DNA of 64,000 nucleotides from Alitta virens (Eukaryota; Annelida; Polychaeta; Phyllodocida; Nereididae). Shown here in pieces: positions 21,208 to 32,881 of this stretch; position 1 is the stretch's first letter; each line of letters opens with the position of its first letter. The DNA lies in contig OW028576.1 in NCBI GenBank assembly GCA_932294295.1, positions 41,487,747 to 41,551,746 of the forward strand. Direction: 5' to 3'. The notes beneath the pieces are model-generated. The model had not been told where the DNA came from. It did no database searches and worked only from the letters and a program-made list of their open reading frames with translations. The position numbers were made by a program, and so were the translations under genes.

Positions 21208-21994
21208 ATGGACAGTATCATTCAGTGGAACTGTCGAGGTTTCAGAGCCAACTTCAATGAAATAGGTTGCATGGTCCAAGACTTAAACGCCCTTGAAGGT
21301 CCTGGGCCTCCACGCGGCGAGGGTGGAAACACTTGGGGTGAAGTCCTCTATCCCCAGTGGCTAAAACAGGACAGTGCGCATTATACAAGCTGCTCCAGCT
21401 ATCCAACGCAGACACTTATTGATTTTTTACATGCTTCTGGTTTCGACTACCAACTATAGATAATCAATCTTAGCCTAGAGAGCCTCTACATAGCCCACTC
21501 AGGTGCTAATGATGCGTTAAACCATAATACTACCTACCAAGACTTAAACACTAGTGTTTTCTGCCTACAGGAAACATTTCTGAAACCTCCAAATAGTTTT
21601 AAACTGAGAAACTATCATATGTATCACACATATGGCAATATTGACCATGATGAATATTGATTTGCATAACCTTTACAATCAACTTCCTGAACCGCGTCTT
21701 ATCCTAGGAGATTTTAACAGCCATAACCAATTGTGGGGAAGCACTTCCCTCAACAACAAAGGAAAAACCATTGAAGACTTTCTCAATGTCCACACGCTTT
21801 GCTTATTCAATTATGGTTCACCCACATACCTTCACCCTTGTCATGGAACATTTACATCAATAGACCTTAGTATATGTGACCCAGCGTTATTTCTGGAATT
21901 TGAATGGAGTGTATTAGAGGACACTCACGGCAGTGATCACTTTCCCATTGTCCTACAAAACGTAGAAGGTACTAGAGAAGTAGGTCAACCATGA
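21208..21994 (+). pseudogene. LINE endonuclease domain, split by a nested insertion
   Basis: The domain starts MDSIIQWNCRG (the N of the AP-endonuclease active site) and is interrupted at 21289. It resumes at 21550 with NTSVFCLQETFLK (QE motif), then LILGDFNSHNQLWGS, SSIDL-type FTSIDLS, and ends GSDHFPI, the SDH active-site motif. It therefore has all main catalytic motifs of an apurinic-type endonuclease. After removal of the 248-bp insertion a frame change still remains near 21630. It is followed at once by the RT segment. Confidence 0.85.
21289..21536 (+). mobile_element. nested LINE 3'-end copy inside the LINE endonuclease
   Basis: The insert is flanked by the 13-bp direct repeat CCAAGACTTAAAC (21276-21288 and 21537-21549). 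Its second half, from about 21395, matches the host LINE's own 3' end at 24930-25056: YPTQTLIDFLHASGF against YPTQTIIDFLYASGF, then the same 3' UTR (tagcctagagagcctctacatagccc). This is a 5'-truncated copy of the same family. The first about 100 bases are not matched to the LINE end by eye. Confidence 0.85.
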
Positions 21995-22000
21995 TGGAAG

Positions 22001-22999
22001 TTGCATAAGGCAGATTGGACCTCTTTCGAAAAGCACTGCTTAGAAACAATTACTATGTCGCATTATAGAAATTCTAATAGTCTCGTTGAAGATTTTATTG
22101 ATGATATTACTGATATAGCCAATAGAACAATACCGATGACAACAAATAATTCTAAACGTAGTGCAAGACCCTGGTTTGATGATGAAGTAAGAGAATCTAT
22201 TAAAAACCGTAAGAGAGCCCTCAGAATTTTTAAATCACAGCCGGCCATCAGCAATCTGAATAATTTTAAGTGCCTGAAAGCCAAAGCGCGTAGAATTGTC
22301 AGGCAAAAAAAACGTAGTTGCTGGAGAGACTATGTCTCCAGACTCACTGAAAGAACTCCTAGCAATAAAGTCTGGAAAATGATTAAGAAGATTGAAGGAA
22401 AGAACTTAGCTTCCCATGTAAGCATTCTAGAAGTGAATGGAGAACATCTCTCCTCACCAGAACAAATATCAAACGGGTTAGGAGAACAGTTTGCGTACAA
22501 CTCCTCGTCAGAGAACTATACGAGAGAATTCCAATGTTATAAGGCTCAAGCTGAGAGATTAACCCTAAATATACAGTCTGATAACAGCGAAGATTATAAC
22601 TCCTACATCACCTTAGAAGAACTTCAGAAGGCCATCTTAAAAGCGACTGACTCTGCAACAGGCCCTGATAATATACATTATCAAATCTTAAAACACCTAC
22701 CTCAATCCTCTTTAAAAACATTACTGTATATCTTTAATCAAATTTGGGAGAAGGGATGTCTTCCATCTCTCTGGAAACAAGCCACGGTCATCCCAATTCC
22801 CAAGCCGGGGAAGGATCATAGTGATCCTCTGAATTATCGACCAATAGCCTTAACCAGTTGTCTATGTAAGACAATGGAACGAATTGTTACTGATAGACTG
22901 GTTTGGTTCCTGGAGTCGAACCAGCTTATTACAGAGTTCCAATCTGGATTTCGCCGTCACAGGAGCACATTAGATCATTTAGTCAGACACTTATGTTAG
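22001..22999 (+). pseudogene. LINE connector and reverse transcriptase, N-terminal part
   Basis: A 332-codon frame. The first 150 residues are the basic connector. RT begins with SATGPDNIHYQILKHLP, then LPSLWKQATVIPIPKPGKD, NYRPIALTSC and FQSGFRRHRST, the conserved blocks 1-4 of LINE polymerases. The frame stops at 22997-22999, shortly before the catalytic motif A. Confidence 0.88.
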
Positions 23000-24382
23000 A
23001 GATGCTTTCATTAACAGAGAACACGTGGTAGCCATATTCTTTGACCTAGAAAAGCTTATGACACTACATGGAAATATGGAATAATGAAAGATCTCCATGA
23101 CTTAGGGCTTCGAGGTCGCCTTCCAGTTTTCATCGGATCCGACCTACAGGATCGCTTCTTTAAGGTCCGAGTGGGATCAACGATGTCAAGCCCCTACTCT
23201 CAGGAGAATGGAGTCCCTCAGCGTAGTATTCTCTCGCCCACCCTCTTTAACGTCAAAATCAACAGTATAGTAAATTCCATCTCAGAAAATCTCATGTCGT
23301 CCCTATATGTTGACGATTTCCTCATTGTATACTGTTCCAGATATATGCCAACCATAGAACGACAACTGCAATTAAATTTGAATAGGATTCACAAATGGTC
23401 ACTTGAAAATGGCTTCAAGTTCTCTAAACAGAAGACAGTTTGTATGCCTTTCTATTATTTACGACCAAACCATCCAGATCCATCACTAATAATTGACAAC
23501 TGTCAAATAAAAGTGGTGAATGAAACACAATTTTTGGGTGTACTCCTTGACTCCAAATTGTCTTTCATTCCGCATATCAAAGCTCTGAAAGCAAAGTGCC
23601 TGAAATCAATGAACCTCCTTAAAGTAGTGAGAAAATATAATTGGGGTGGGGACACAACGGTCCTCCTTCGTCTCTATCGTGCAATTACTCGTTCTCGACT
23701 TGACTATGGTTCTGTGGTATATGGCTCCGCCAGACCATCTTATCTAAAATGCTTAAATTCTGTCCATCATCAAGGGTTACGACTTAGCTTAAGAGCTTTT
23801 CGTACATCTCCTGTAGAGAGCTTGTATGTACTGGCAGGGGAACCTCCACTTTCCCTTCGTCGTATCAAGTTGTCCATGCAATACCTACTTAAAGTAGCTT
23901 CAACTCCAACAAATCCTACATATGATGTAATATTTCAACCAAAATACATGCATCATTATGAATCTCGTTCAAACGCCATTCGACCACTGGAACTACGCAT
24001 GAAATTCTATCTTGAGGCTGCAAAAATTGATACTACAATCATTGCCGAGACAGAAGTACCACCCATTCCGCCATGGATTCTCCCAGTCCCGAAAGTTATA
24101 CTGGATTTGGCAGAGCTTAAGAAAAGCGAAACTAATCCGGTAGACTATCAAAACCTATTTTATAGTATAAGGTTTAAATACGAATCGTACAAATTTCTAT
24201 ACACAGATGGCTCAAAAATGGAAAGACGAGTAGGCTGTGCAGTCACTTCTTATAAAACCGTTATAGCTGAATGTCGTCTTCCAGACCACTGCTCAATATA
24301 CACTGCAGAATTAACAGCTATTTACCTTGCCTTAAAGAACATCGATGGACTCAGAATCAGATCATTATGTTATCTGTTCTGA
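23000..24382 (+). pseudogene. LINE reverse transcriptase C-terminal part and start of RNase H
   Basis: Motif A (FDLEK/YDTTW, around 23035-23065) is split by a one-base frame change. After it come GVPQRSILSPTLFN (block with the PQG position changed to PQR) and the catalytic YVDDF (usually YADD or FADD). The thumb has FLGVLLDSKLSF. RNase H starts KFLYTDGSKM (first Asp) and IYTAELTAIYLAL (Glu). The frame ends at 24382 because of another frame change. Substitutions in motif C and the PQG box, with the breaks, mean this copy cannot be assumed active. Confidence 0.87.
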
Positions 24383-24992
24383 TTCCAAATCTGCTCTTCA
24401 AGCAATCCAAAATAAACAACTTGACAACCCTGGGATCTTAGATGTTCTTATTAAGTATTTCTATCTTCACGAATACAAAGACATAGTATTCTGCTGGATT
24501 CCTGGACACGCTGGCATTGAAGGGAATGAAAAAGCAGATCTGGCAGCAAAAAGGCTCTTACAAAAGAGATAACTGATTTTACCATTCCATACACTGATTT
24601 TAAAATGACTATAAAATCTTTTATCATGTCTTGCTGGCAAAGACAATGGAATGAATGTAATAACAACAAGTTGCATTCAATCTTACCTTGCATTCAAAAA
24701 TAAAATACCTGGTAGGTTCAATACTCGCAAAGATCAAGGAATATATCACAGATGCCTCATAGGACATTCAAGACTTACACATTTACACCTTTTAGTCAAT
24801 GAACCGGCACCGGTATGCCAGAGTTGTCGGTGCCCCCTAACAATCAAACATATTTTATTAGATTGCACCCACTTACAACGCATTAGAAGACCTCTGTTTC
24901 AAGTTACTACCTTACAACATCTCTTTACTAGATATCCAACCCAGACAATTATTGATTTTTTATATGCTTCTGGTTTCTACTACCAAATATAG
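24345..24992 (+). pseudogene. LINE RNase H C-terminal part and Cys/His tail
   Basis: The frame from 24345 carries VICSDSKSALQAI (catalytic Asp) and WIPGHAGIEGNEKADLAAK (His/Asp), completing the four RNase H acidic residues. A second frame from 24651 carries CLIGHSRLTH and CQSCRCPLTIKHILLDC, the Cys-Cys-His-Cys tail common in such LINEs. A frame change lies near 24572. The stop at 24990 is followed by the 3' UTR. Confidence 0.87.
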
Positions 24993-25092
24993 ATAATCAA
25001 TCTTAACCTAGAGAGCCTCTACATAGCCCACTCCGGTGCTGATGAGGCGTTAAACAATAACTCACACACACACACACATCATATACTTTGAT

Positions 25093-25735
25093 CTGAGAGA
25101 GAGAGTAAAACCATCAGCCACCAAGCTTAAGAGAAGAAAAATCTGGAAAGGCTTGACTTCTAGCAAGCTGCAATGAAAGAATGATTGCAGAAACATCATG
25201 TTAAATTTCACAGCCTGTTTACAGACATATATGAAGAAATGAGACAAAAATTCATGCGTTTGGTTTCATGAAATTATGCAAAAAATGTTTGGCGAGATTT
25301 TGGTTAGGCTTTCAACATTGCAACAATGGAGGAAGCAATATGCTTTGAGGTGGCCAGTGAACCAGGAATGCTTAAATTTGTCACATTTATGGCATCATAA
25401 ACAAGAAAATTCTTTAAAAAAAGATATCTGGCAATGTGAGAGAAATGGGAGTGTTTAATTTGAAATGGAATGAATGCATATACAATAATATAATTCATAA
25501 ATAAAGCTTCCATATAAAGTAAGTTGACATTAGATATTAATTACATAAACATACTAATAATATTTAAAAAATATATATATATTTTGACTGGAGTTGAACG
25601 ACCAACACCTTAGCATTCCTATGAATGTGAACATGTTTTTTGTTTTCAAGAAGAATACAATATGGAGTGACTCTCCTTCTCTTTCTCCCATCATCAGTCA
25701 GTCCTCGTAAGTGGAGAGTACTTGCCTTAGAGGGC
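25093..25735. other. intergenic, nothing recognised
   Basis: AT-rich sequence after the LINE. The short ORFs have no recognisable domain. Confidence 0.4.
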
Positions 25736-25739
25736 TGCA

Positions 25740-25824
25740 TTTATCTGTCTATCTATCTATCTATCTATCTATCTATTCTATTCTATTCTATTCTATTCTA
25801 TTCTATTCTATTCTATTCTATTCT
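25740..25824 (+). repeat. compound microsatellite (ATCT)n then (ATTCT)n
   Basis: About nine tetranucleotide units switch to about ten pentanucleotide units without a break. Confidence 0.95.
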
Positions 25825-26390
25825 GTTGGATAAGATAGGACTGAATATGAATATTTTATTCTTTAAATATTCATAAGATAAGTAGGATTCAAACTGAATG
25901 AACACACAATGCAACTTCAAACAAAACATTGTCACAGTTCAACAGGCAAGCTCTCAATTGGTTTGAAACACCTTTGGGTGCATCAATTTAGAGCTAGCAA
26001 TGGGCCAGTTTGACTAGTATTACCAGGATATACCAATATTGGATTTTCACGGAAGGTTCTCTGTATTTCCACCATGTTGCTAGACCATAATACTGCAATT
26101 CTATTGGCTGAAAATGTTCCCTCCATTGGCTGTGATTGGCTGAAGCAAAGTGCATCCTAGCAGCAGTATTTTTAGCATTTTAATGTATATTTGACACTTT
26201 ATCATTTAGTTGATGTTTTTTTATTTTTCTGAGAAAGTTATATTTATGGAATCAGTTAGTTATTACCTACTGTGTCTGAAAAGCAAAATGAGTAATAAGA
26301 GGAGAGGAAAGACTTATGTCTTGCTGAATCCATGGCTGTTCAGTGAACAGACTCTATTTGGTATAGTGTAAACAGGCTAATGTCAGGGAG
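25825..26390. other. intergenic, nothing recognised
   Basis: No coding or defined repeat is seen. The words ctattggctgaaaa and ctgtgattggctgaag near 26100-26145 recur twice but are too short to classify. Confidence 0.35.
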
Positions 26391-26396
26391 GCCACT

Positions 26397-26480
26397 CCTG
26401 GCAGAGTGGTCGAATGGTTAGAGTACGACTGTGAAGTGTTGGCAGGGTTATCTCAGCCTTTGTGCTCAAGTCATGCATTT
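26397..26480 (+). repeat. tRNA-like SINE head
   Basis: The sequence ctggcagagtggtcgaatgg followed by ttagagtacgactg resembles the 5' half of a serine/leucine-type tRNA (A box TGGTCGAATGG). No complete cloverleaf is present. The length of the element is unknown. Confidence 0.45.
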
Positions 26481-26964
26481 ATGTCAAGATTTCTACAACA
26501 TGATATTCCAGAGGTGTCTTTTGCATTCAGAGTGTTTCAGACTGCAAGAGTTTCTATCTTTGCTCCCAATGTTCAATGGTACTGCACATCTCTTTCTTTA
26601 ACTGAGATTCTTACTCTGAAATACAAAGATGTTACAAAGAACATGTGGACAGTATGTACATGTGACTGCAAAACACTTGCCCATTTGCATGCAGCACAAC
26701 CAATCTTTGCAACAACTTAGTCCAGGTACACAAGACCACAACTTAGTCTGGCTATTAATATTTTATATTTTGATAGCTCTATTTCTTAGGACTCTGCAAA
26801 GTTAATTTCTGCCAACGGCGCTCATTTACTATGAATGGATATCGATCAGTGGTGTAAGAAGCAAACAGGCAGCACCTTTGTTCAAAGCGCCCGGCTTTTT
26901 TCATAGTCAAAGTGCTACATACCATCTGTATCACACAATCCCTGAAGCAGGTAAGATATCAGCA

Positions 26965-27045
26965 GATTTGGCTACCAGAATTCAAACTAAGTGACCTGAC
27001 ACCTATCCAAGGCGGAGTGCTTTTGAATTGAGCTATTCTTCTGGT
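26965..27045 (-). repeat. tRNA-like SINE head, minus strand
   Basis: On the minus strand there is ATAGCTCAATTCAAAAGCAC, then a degenerate B box AGTTTGAATTCTGG about 40 bases on. Spacing fits a decayed tRNA-derived SINE. Confidence 0.45.
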
Positions 27046-27402
27046 AAGTCTAAAACACCACAGAGAACTAAGCAGAGAACACAAAATGCTACAGAACAAT
27101 CGCCATAATTACATGACTGTCATGACATCATAGTAGGCTACTATGACATCACTGAACACTGTAGCTGGCAATATTTCACTTTCCTGTAATCACAATTCCC
27201 TTCGTTTATAATTGGAAGCATTGTTAGTGACTTCTCTGGTTAGGCTGTTCCTTTTCTATACAACGGTGTTACCCTACAATAGGGCATGCAAGTCACGCAT
27301 GATATGTTGCATGCCTGTCTACAGGCAATGAGGAGGAAAAGTACCAACAAGAATAAATAACATAAAAACAAGGATGGTTTAAAACAAGGATGCTTAACAT
27401 GG

Positions 27403-28850
27403 CTAACAAGGATGACTATGTACAGAGACTAATGTAATGCACATAATGACATGAACTTGCTCACTTTTGTAAAAGATAAACTTTAGACTATTCTTGAAAG
27501 CATTAATAAGAGATTGGCTGGATTTGACTTGAGGTGGTAGCTCATTCCATAACTTTGCACCATAGTAGGAGAATGGATTAAACCCATACGTAATACTATT
27601 TAATCTATTCTGCATGTCTTTACATTGTCTCTCATATTATATGCTTGAACTTTGCTTTGAAAAATTGAACATAGTATTTAAGGTACCCTGATATAGACAT
27701 ATTATTACCCTTTTTAAAAAAATCAGTATAGGATGTCTGGAAATCATTGTAAACAAATTTCAGTGCACGATACTGAAGTAGCTCTAACTTCTTGATGTTG
27801 GTTTGACCACTTAAACTGAAAGTGCTTCTCATAAATGATGAAAAATTGCTGCCTTTACCTCTGTATATAGGACAATGCTTAATTCCATTGATTTGTCTAC
27901 TTGCTTTTTTTTACAAATTGTTGAAACACGTTTTTCAAAATCTAGCTTGTTATCAATTTCTACACCCAAGAGTTTGACCATTTTTTTTACACATTTGACA
28001 CTCCTTTGACAGTAAATTTATCTGGCTGATCAACCTTGTTACCCAATACAATGGCCTGATGTTTATAAGAATTTACTTGCATACCATGTTTCGTAAACCA
28101 TTCTGTGATCTTGTCACCACATAATTCAATGTTTATATATATATAATTTTTATTCGAACCCAGTGGCACACAGAAAATTTTCAATTTATATCAAAATTGT
28201 AATTTGTTTCCATATGAATAAAAATAAAAGATATAGTTTAATTTACAGAAATTTGACATATGAGTTCGTTCACTTCATCAATTGTCAACATGCAATGTAT
28301 TTCTCACCAAAAGCAGTTCCTTGAGGGTGTATGTCATACACTGGGCATTAAGGGTTTTACATGTTTTCATGCAGTGAGATTTTGCATTGCTAATATTTGG
28401 TACAACATGACTAGTACCTAGTGTCTTACAACAGTATTCAACATTGCGTTTCAGTACCGAAGAGTCAATGCTCATGGCATTTTGCATTGTACAGCAGAAT
28501 CAAATGTATACGAGACACAGTATTATCATCTGCATAATTGTAGATACCATAATCTTTCACACAGTATAACATGTCATATACGAAAATATTGAACAATGTC
28601 GGCCCCGAAACAGAGCCTTGGGGACATCTTTCCTAATCGTATTCAAACTACTTCAAGCATGATTCCAGATAAGGTTATTGCAATCTCTATGGAAACCATA
28701 CGCATGTCGCTTGGCTACTAACAATCCATGAGGTATTACATCGAATGCCTTACTCAAATCCATAAGCATAGCACCACCATATTTGCCTTGATCTAGCGCA
28801 TACTTCCAGTCTTCAAATGCCCTGACTAAGACTGAGTATTATACTTCAGC
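27403..28850 (-). pseudogene. LINE remnant: reverse transcriptase palm to C-terminus
   Basis: On the minus strand, motif A appears as MLMDLSKAFDVIPHGL (around 28790-28740). Next come VPQGSVSGPTLFNIFVYDM (around 28640-28570) and the catalytic YADDNTVS (around 28530). After a 350-bp interruption it continues with KITEWFTKHGMQVNSYKHQAI (28130-28040). The tail has LQYRALKFVYNDF (27790-27730) and NPFSYYGAKLWNELPPQVK (27580-27510). This is a CR1/jockey-like element distinct from the two other LINEs in the window. Several frame changes make it dead. Confidence 0.82.
28140..28500 (-). other. inserted sequence with a cysteine-rich, PAN-like ORF
   Basis: It lies inside the LINE remnant exactly between the YADD motif and the next conserved block, where no such length is expected. 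On the minus strand a 69-codon frame (28487-28278) contains VEYCCKTLG, then HCMKTCKTLNAQCMTYTL, resembling the C-x(3)-C-x(5)-C-x-x-(F/Y) core of PAN domains. After the stop, an AT-rich tail contains AATAAA near 28150, close to the end of the insert. This would fit a 5'-truncated retrocopy of an mRNA, but no poly(A) run or target duplication is clear. Confidence 0.35.
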
Positions 28851-29029
28851 TAGTTTTAAACATTCGGAAATTTTAAGTTCATTTCGAGCTAAATATAGTA
28901 ATCTTGGAGGGATATTAGAAAAATATGTCGCTTTCTTAGGATTTACTTTCAAAACATCACACAGACCTCCTTCCCGATAGCATCTAAACTGATACAGATT
29001 CAAATAAACTGCATATGATTCACTAAATC

Positions 29030-29455
29030 GTTTGTACAATATACTAAATTGTCTAACCAATTTATTTTTGCTACATCTTTTTTACAATTTATTATATTGT
29101 TAGACAATTTATTATATTGTTTGTGTAATTTGCTATATCGTTTGTAAAATTTACTAAATTGTTTATACAATTTAGTGTGTTGTTTGTTTCTGCAATTATT
29201 ATATTGTTTGTACACAACAATTTAGTCAATTGTTTTTACACAATTTAGTAATTTGTTATTACAATTTAGTATTTCGTTTTTACAATTCAGTATTTCATTT
29301 TTAAAATTTACTTATTCATTTTCTTATTCGTTTTTACTATTTACTTATTCATTTTTACAATTTATTTTGCCGTTTTTTCAATTTAGTATTTCGTTTTTCC
29401 AATTTTGTATTTAGTTTTTTCAATTTAGTATTTCGTTTATACAATGTTATTTTTT
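29030..29455. repeat. degenerate minisatellite, about 20-22 bp unit
   Basis: Around twenty copies of a unit like tttttacaatttagtatttcg (variants with ttcaatttag and ttgtttgtacaattta). Only weakly periodic in the first half. Confidence 0.75.
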
Positions 29456-29702
29456 ATTTTTGTCATGTCCTAAAATGGCTTCCGTAATATTGTGCAAAAT
29501 GATTTATTTCGAAGAAATATTAGTCGATTAGTTTGAGTGATAGTTTCAGTTTGATCCATGTTAGACTTGCTGTCATGTGACATTTCTGTGTTCTCAAAAC
29601 CTCATGGATTTCTTGATGATAGCCCCAAAGAACTCAGAACTCTGAACAACTTTTTCAAAGTATCACATATTGAAATATGTACTTTCGGGAGTGGCCCTCT
29701 AA
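29456..29702. other. flank of Harbinger element 1, nothing recognised
   Basis: No feature beyond the TAA target duplication at 29700-29702 was found. Confidence 0.4.
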
Positions 29703-32700
29703 AGCTACTGTCACACTGGGCTGTTTTAGCCGTAGTGAACCCGTAGAGTGACGTAACGGTTATGTAACAGCTTTTTCCGCCGGGTTGACGACGGATTCTG
29801 GCGGAAAAAAGGGGCTAGTCAGCACCCGCCGTGTGACCCGCCGGGTTCCAAGAGTTACCCGCCGGGTTACCCGCTGGGTTCTACGGGTTACCCGCCGGGT
29901 TCTCAGGTGACCAGGCGGGTTCTACGGGTGACCAGGCAGGTTCTACGGGTGACTCGGCGGGTTCTACGGGTTACTCGCCGAGTTGTAGGAGTAAGCCGGC
30001 GGGTAGTAGGAGTAACTCGACGGCTTCCAGGAGTATACTTTAAAAGGCTGCTGCTCCCCTAATATTAGTTCGATTTTCGTCAAATAAAGACCGAATTGTA
30101 GTATAGTTCATACTGATTCCATAGTATTAAGCGAGATATTCGTCTGAGAAGGCGGTTGTCTGGTGGCGCCTGCTGCTCCATTAATATTAATCCGATTTTC
30201 GTCAAATAAATATTGAATTATAGTAGAGTTCATACTAATTCCACACAGAATTTCAGATTGAAAATAGACCAAATATTAAGCGAGATATTTGTCTGAGAAG
30301 GCAGTTCTCTGGCGGCGGCAATGTATTCTGTGTATGCTCATGACTTGAATGGTGTGGTTAATAGTTTTGTCCATTATATATATACATTGTTTGGATGAGC
30401 TTTATTGCAATTAATTTCTACTCATTCTGCCAACTGGCCAATGGGAAGGACTTTTCCTTTGGTTTTGTAAAGTCAATTAACCTATATATGTAATAGCAAT
30501 CTGCCCTGACCGTTATGTCAATTGCTATTAGCATATCTCGCTTAATATTATGTCTATCTCAAAAGGTATTGGATGCAGTACTGAGCAACTGTTAAATGAC
30601 AGTATTTGTCGGACCAAAAGGTGCTTATATAAAAGATATGCTGATGTAGAGCCAGTAGTGGGTCAGATTAATGAATTATTAAATATTGTTCGCACAAATG
30701 CAGCCACAGTAGACGGGTTCACTAGAGATGACCTAAAAGTCATATTGCACTTTATATGTACAGCATAAAGCGTAGCATTTTTATTTGTTCACTTATGTTT
30801 TTATTCACTTTAGTTTTTATCTGTTATGTTTTATAACATTTACAATATATTTTGATTACCAATATTTCTTTTTTTGTACTATACACCATGAATTGTATAT
30901 GCATGTGTGTGAATAAACATATTTAAAAAAAATTAATACAAACAATGGGGTAAATCATGCTTTTTCATCATTGATCACAAGCATGAATTGAAATCATTGA
31001 TCACAAGCATGAATTGAAATTCTGAATTGACCATTATGTCAATTGATATTAGCCTTTTGAATAATACAAAGAATTGGGTAAGTCATGCTTTTTCATCATT
31101 GATCACAAGCATTAATTGAAATTCTGAATTTCAACTGATTCCTGTTTATTATGCATATTAAAGAGGGAGATTGTTTTGATCTTGAATGGAACATGCAATA
31201 TCAATTTTAATTCCAGTTGGATTATTTTCAGAAACAACAAGAACGAAATATTGATAATTTATATAAAATGAAATAAATATCTAAAATGATTACTCTAAAC
31301 TAGAGTATCCATAGACATCTTTATCAAGTCGGAATTGTATTGGCAACAAGCCAACAAACATTGTTTTATTTTCGTTTTTTATTGATTACGAATTATTGAT
31401 AGTAACATATTATTAGGTGAAGATCTTATAACTATCTGTCTATCTACATATCTACATATCTATACTCTATGAGGTATTACTAACTTTATTAACAAGAATA
31501 TTCTTGTTTGTGCCTAGTATACTCCATTAATTTTCCCCACCTTAACTATTATATAAATTCTACACATTTCCCTGAATAATTCAGTCTTTCATTGACGAAA
31601 ATCGGATATGTAGATAGACAGATAGTTTAGAGAGACAGATAGATTTATATGCTTATTATATAATATAGAATATCTAGCTAATATATATACAAATATAATC
31701 ATTGCCTGGTAATTACAATAAAATACATTGTTTTTAATAAATGAAAGCAATTACATCTTTTTGTAATCGTGAATGACAATCAAGACAATGTCATATTACT
31801 GTGACATCTTTGAACGAAATGACAGGTCAAAGAACCCCAATTTAGGCAATTAGGCAATTGACACATGTATTGAGCATTTGCTGTATTCTCTACACCCATT
31901 CTTTGTATCATTCAAAATTCTAATAGCAATTGACATAACAGTCATGGCAGTTGGCAGAATGAGTAGAACTGAATTGCAATAAAGCTCATCCAAACAATGT
32001 ATATATATATATCATGGTCAAAAATATTGACCACACCATTCAAGTCATGACCATACATAGAGCTCCTTGACCGCCGCCAGACAACTGCCTTCTCAGACAA
32101 ATATCTCGCTTAATATTTGGTATATTTTCGATCCGAAAACATGTATGGATTAAGTATAAACTCTACTATAATTCAGTCTTTATTTGAAAATCGGACTAAT
32201 ATTAAGGGAGCAGCAGCTTTTTAAAGAAGCGCTCAGCTCTGCCTGCATTGACACAGTCCGGGCGCGGACGCTTCAGGGAGCACCACTGTTTGCCGCCTAC
32301 CTGCCTTCTCAGACGTATATCTCACTTAATATTTGGTCCATTTTACGATCCAAAAACATGTATGGAATCAGTATGAAATATACTACAATTCAGTCCTTAT
32401 TTGACGAAAATCGGACTAAGATTAGAGGAGCAGCAGCCTTTTAAAGTATATACAACCCCCCCTACCTGCCTACGCTGATGCTGGTAGCAAACAGCCGGCA
32501 GGCTACCCATGGAAGCCGGCGGGTTTCAGGAACCCCTGAACAAGCTGCCGGCTTTACTACGGGTGAAATTAGTGACGGATAATTCGCCGGCTTCTACGGG
32601 TCACCCGCCGGCTTCTACGGGTCACCTGCTGGCTTCCACGGGTATTTTTTTATTTTTTGGACAACCGGGTGATTTCTACGGTTGTGCCATGCAAGCATGG

Positions 32701-32878
32701 CACAACCGGCTACCAGGGCCGGGTTTCCCGGCTTAGCCACGGGTGCCTGCTGGGTATCCCCGGGTATCCACGGGTGCCCATTTTGGGGCCTCTGGCTTGG
32801 AGCCGGGTAGCGATTTGCGTAACAATTGCGTAATACTACGGGTTCACTATGGCTAAATCGCCCAGTGTGACAGTGGCT
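29703..32878. mobile_element. non-autonomous PIF/Harbinger-like element 1 (3176 bp)
   Basis: The ends are AGCTACTGTCACACTGGGC on the left and GCCCAGTGTGACAGTGGCT on the right (18 of 19 pair), flanked by TAA on both sides (29700-29702, 32879-32881), the 3-bp duplication of PIF/Harbinger. Complementarity continues inward. Subterminal blocks (29810-30010 and 32480-32790) are arrays of a GGGTTCTACGGGT-like word. Further in, a 150-bp unit (cttaatatttggtcta, gacgaaaatcgga, agcagcagccttttaaa) occurs twice on each side in opposite orientation, so most of the element can fold back. No transposase is present. Confidence 0.85.
30550..30768 (+). CDS. 72-codon ORF inside Harbinger element 1, unrecognised
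   Basis: The frame MSISKGIGCSTEQLL... to FICTA lies in the unique core of element 1, the only part of it without an inverted partner. It has mixed, protein-like composition (charged, with Leu/Ile/Val spacing) and an upstream aag-gtattggatgcag context that could be a splice acceptor. It may be part of a captured host exon or a fragment of an element gene. I recognise no family, and it could be a chance frame. Confidence 0.25.
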   Translation: MSISKGIGCSTEQLLNDSICRTKRCLYKRYADVEPVVGQINELLNIVRTNAATVDGFTRDDLKVILHFICTA

Positions 32879-32881
32879 TAA

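Larger units (their letters stand above)
21175..25077 (+). mobile_element. LINE of the RNase H-bearing I/Nimb-like group, full insertion bounded by target duplications
   Basis: Both ends carry the 15-bp duplication ATCATATACTTTGAT (21160-21174 and 25078-25092). The order is AP-type endonuclease, reverse transcriptase, RNase H and a C-terminal Cys/His motif, then a short 3' UTR with an (AC)n tail. RNase H downstream of RT places it among the I-group LINEs; the exact clade is an inference. No ORF1 is present: the insertion starts 33 bases before the endonuclease ATG, so it is either 5'-truncated there or lacks ORF1. Coding is broken by a nested insertion and several frame breaks. The (AC)n tail rather than poly(A) is characteristic of some I-group elements. 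Confidence 0.9.

Noticed and set aside
29703..32878. Tc1/mariner or piggyBac assignment for the element
   Set aside because: The flanking duplication is TAA rather than TA or TTAA, and related element 2 carries a Harbinger transposase.
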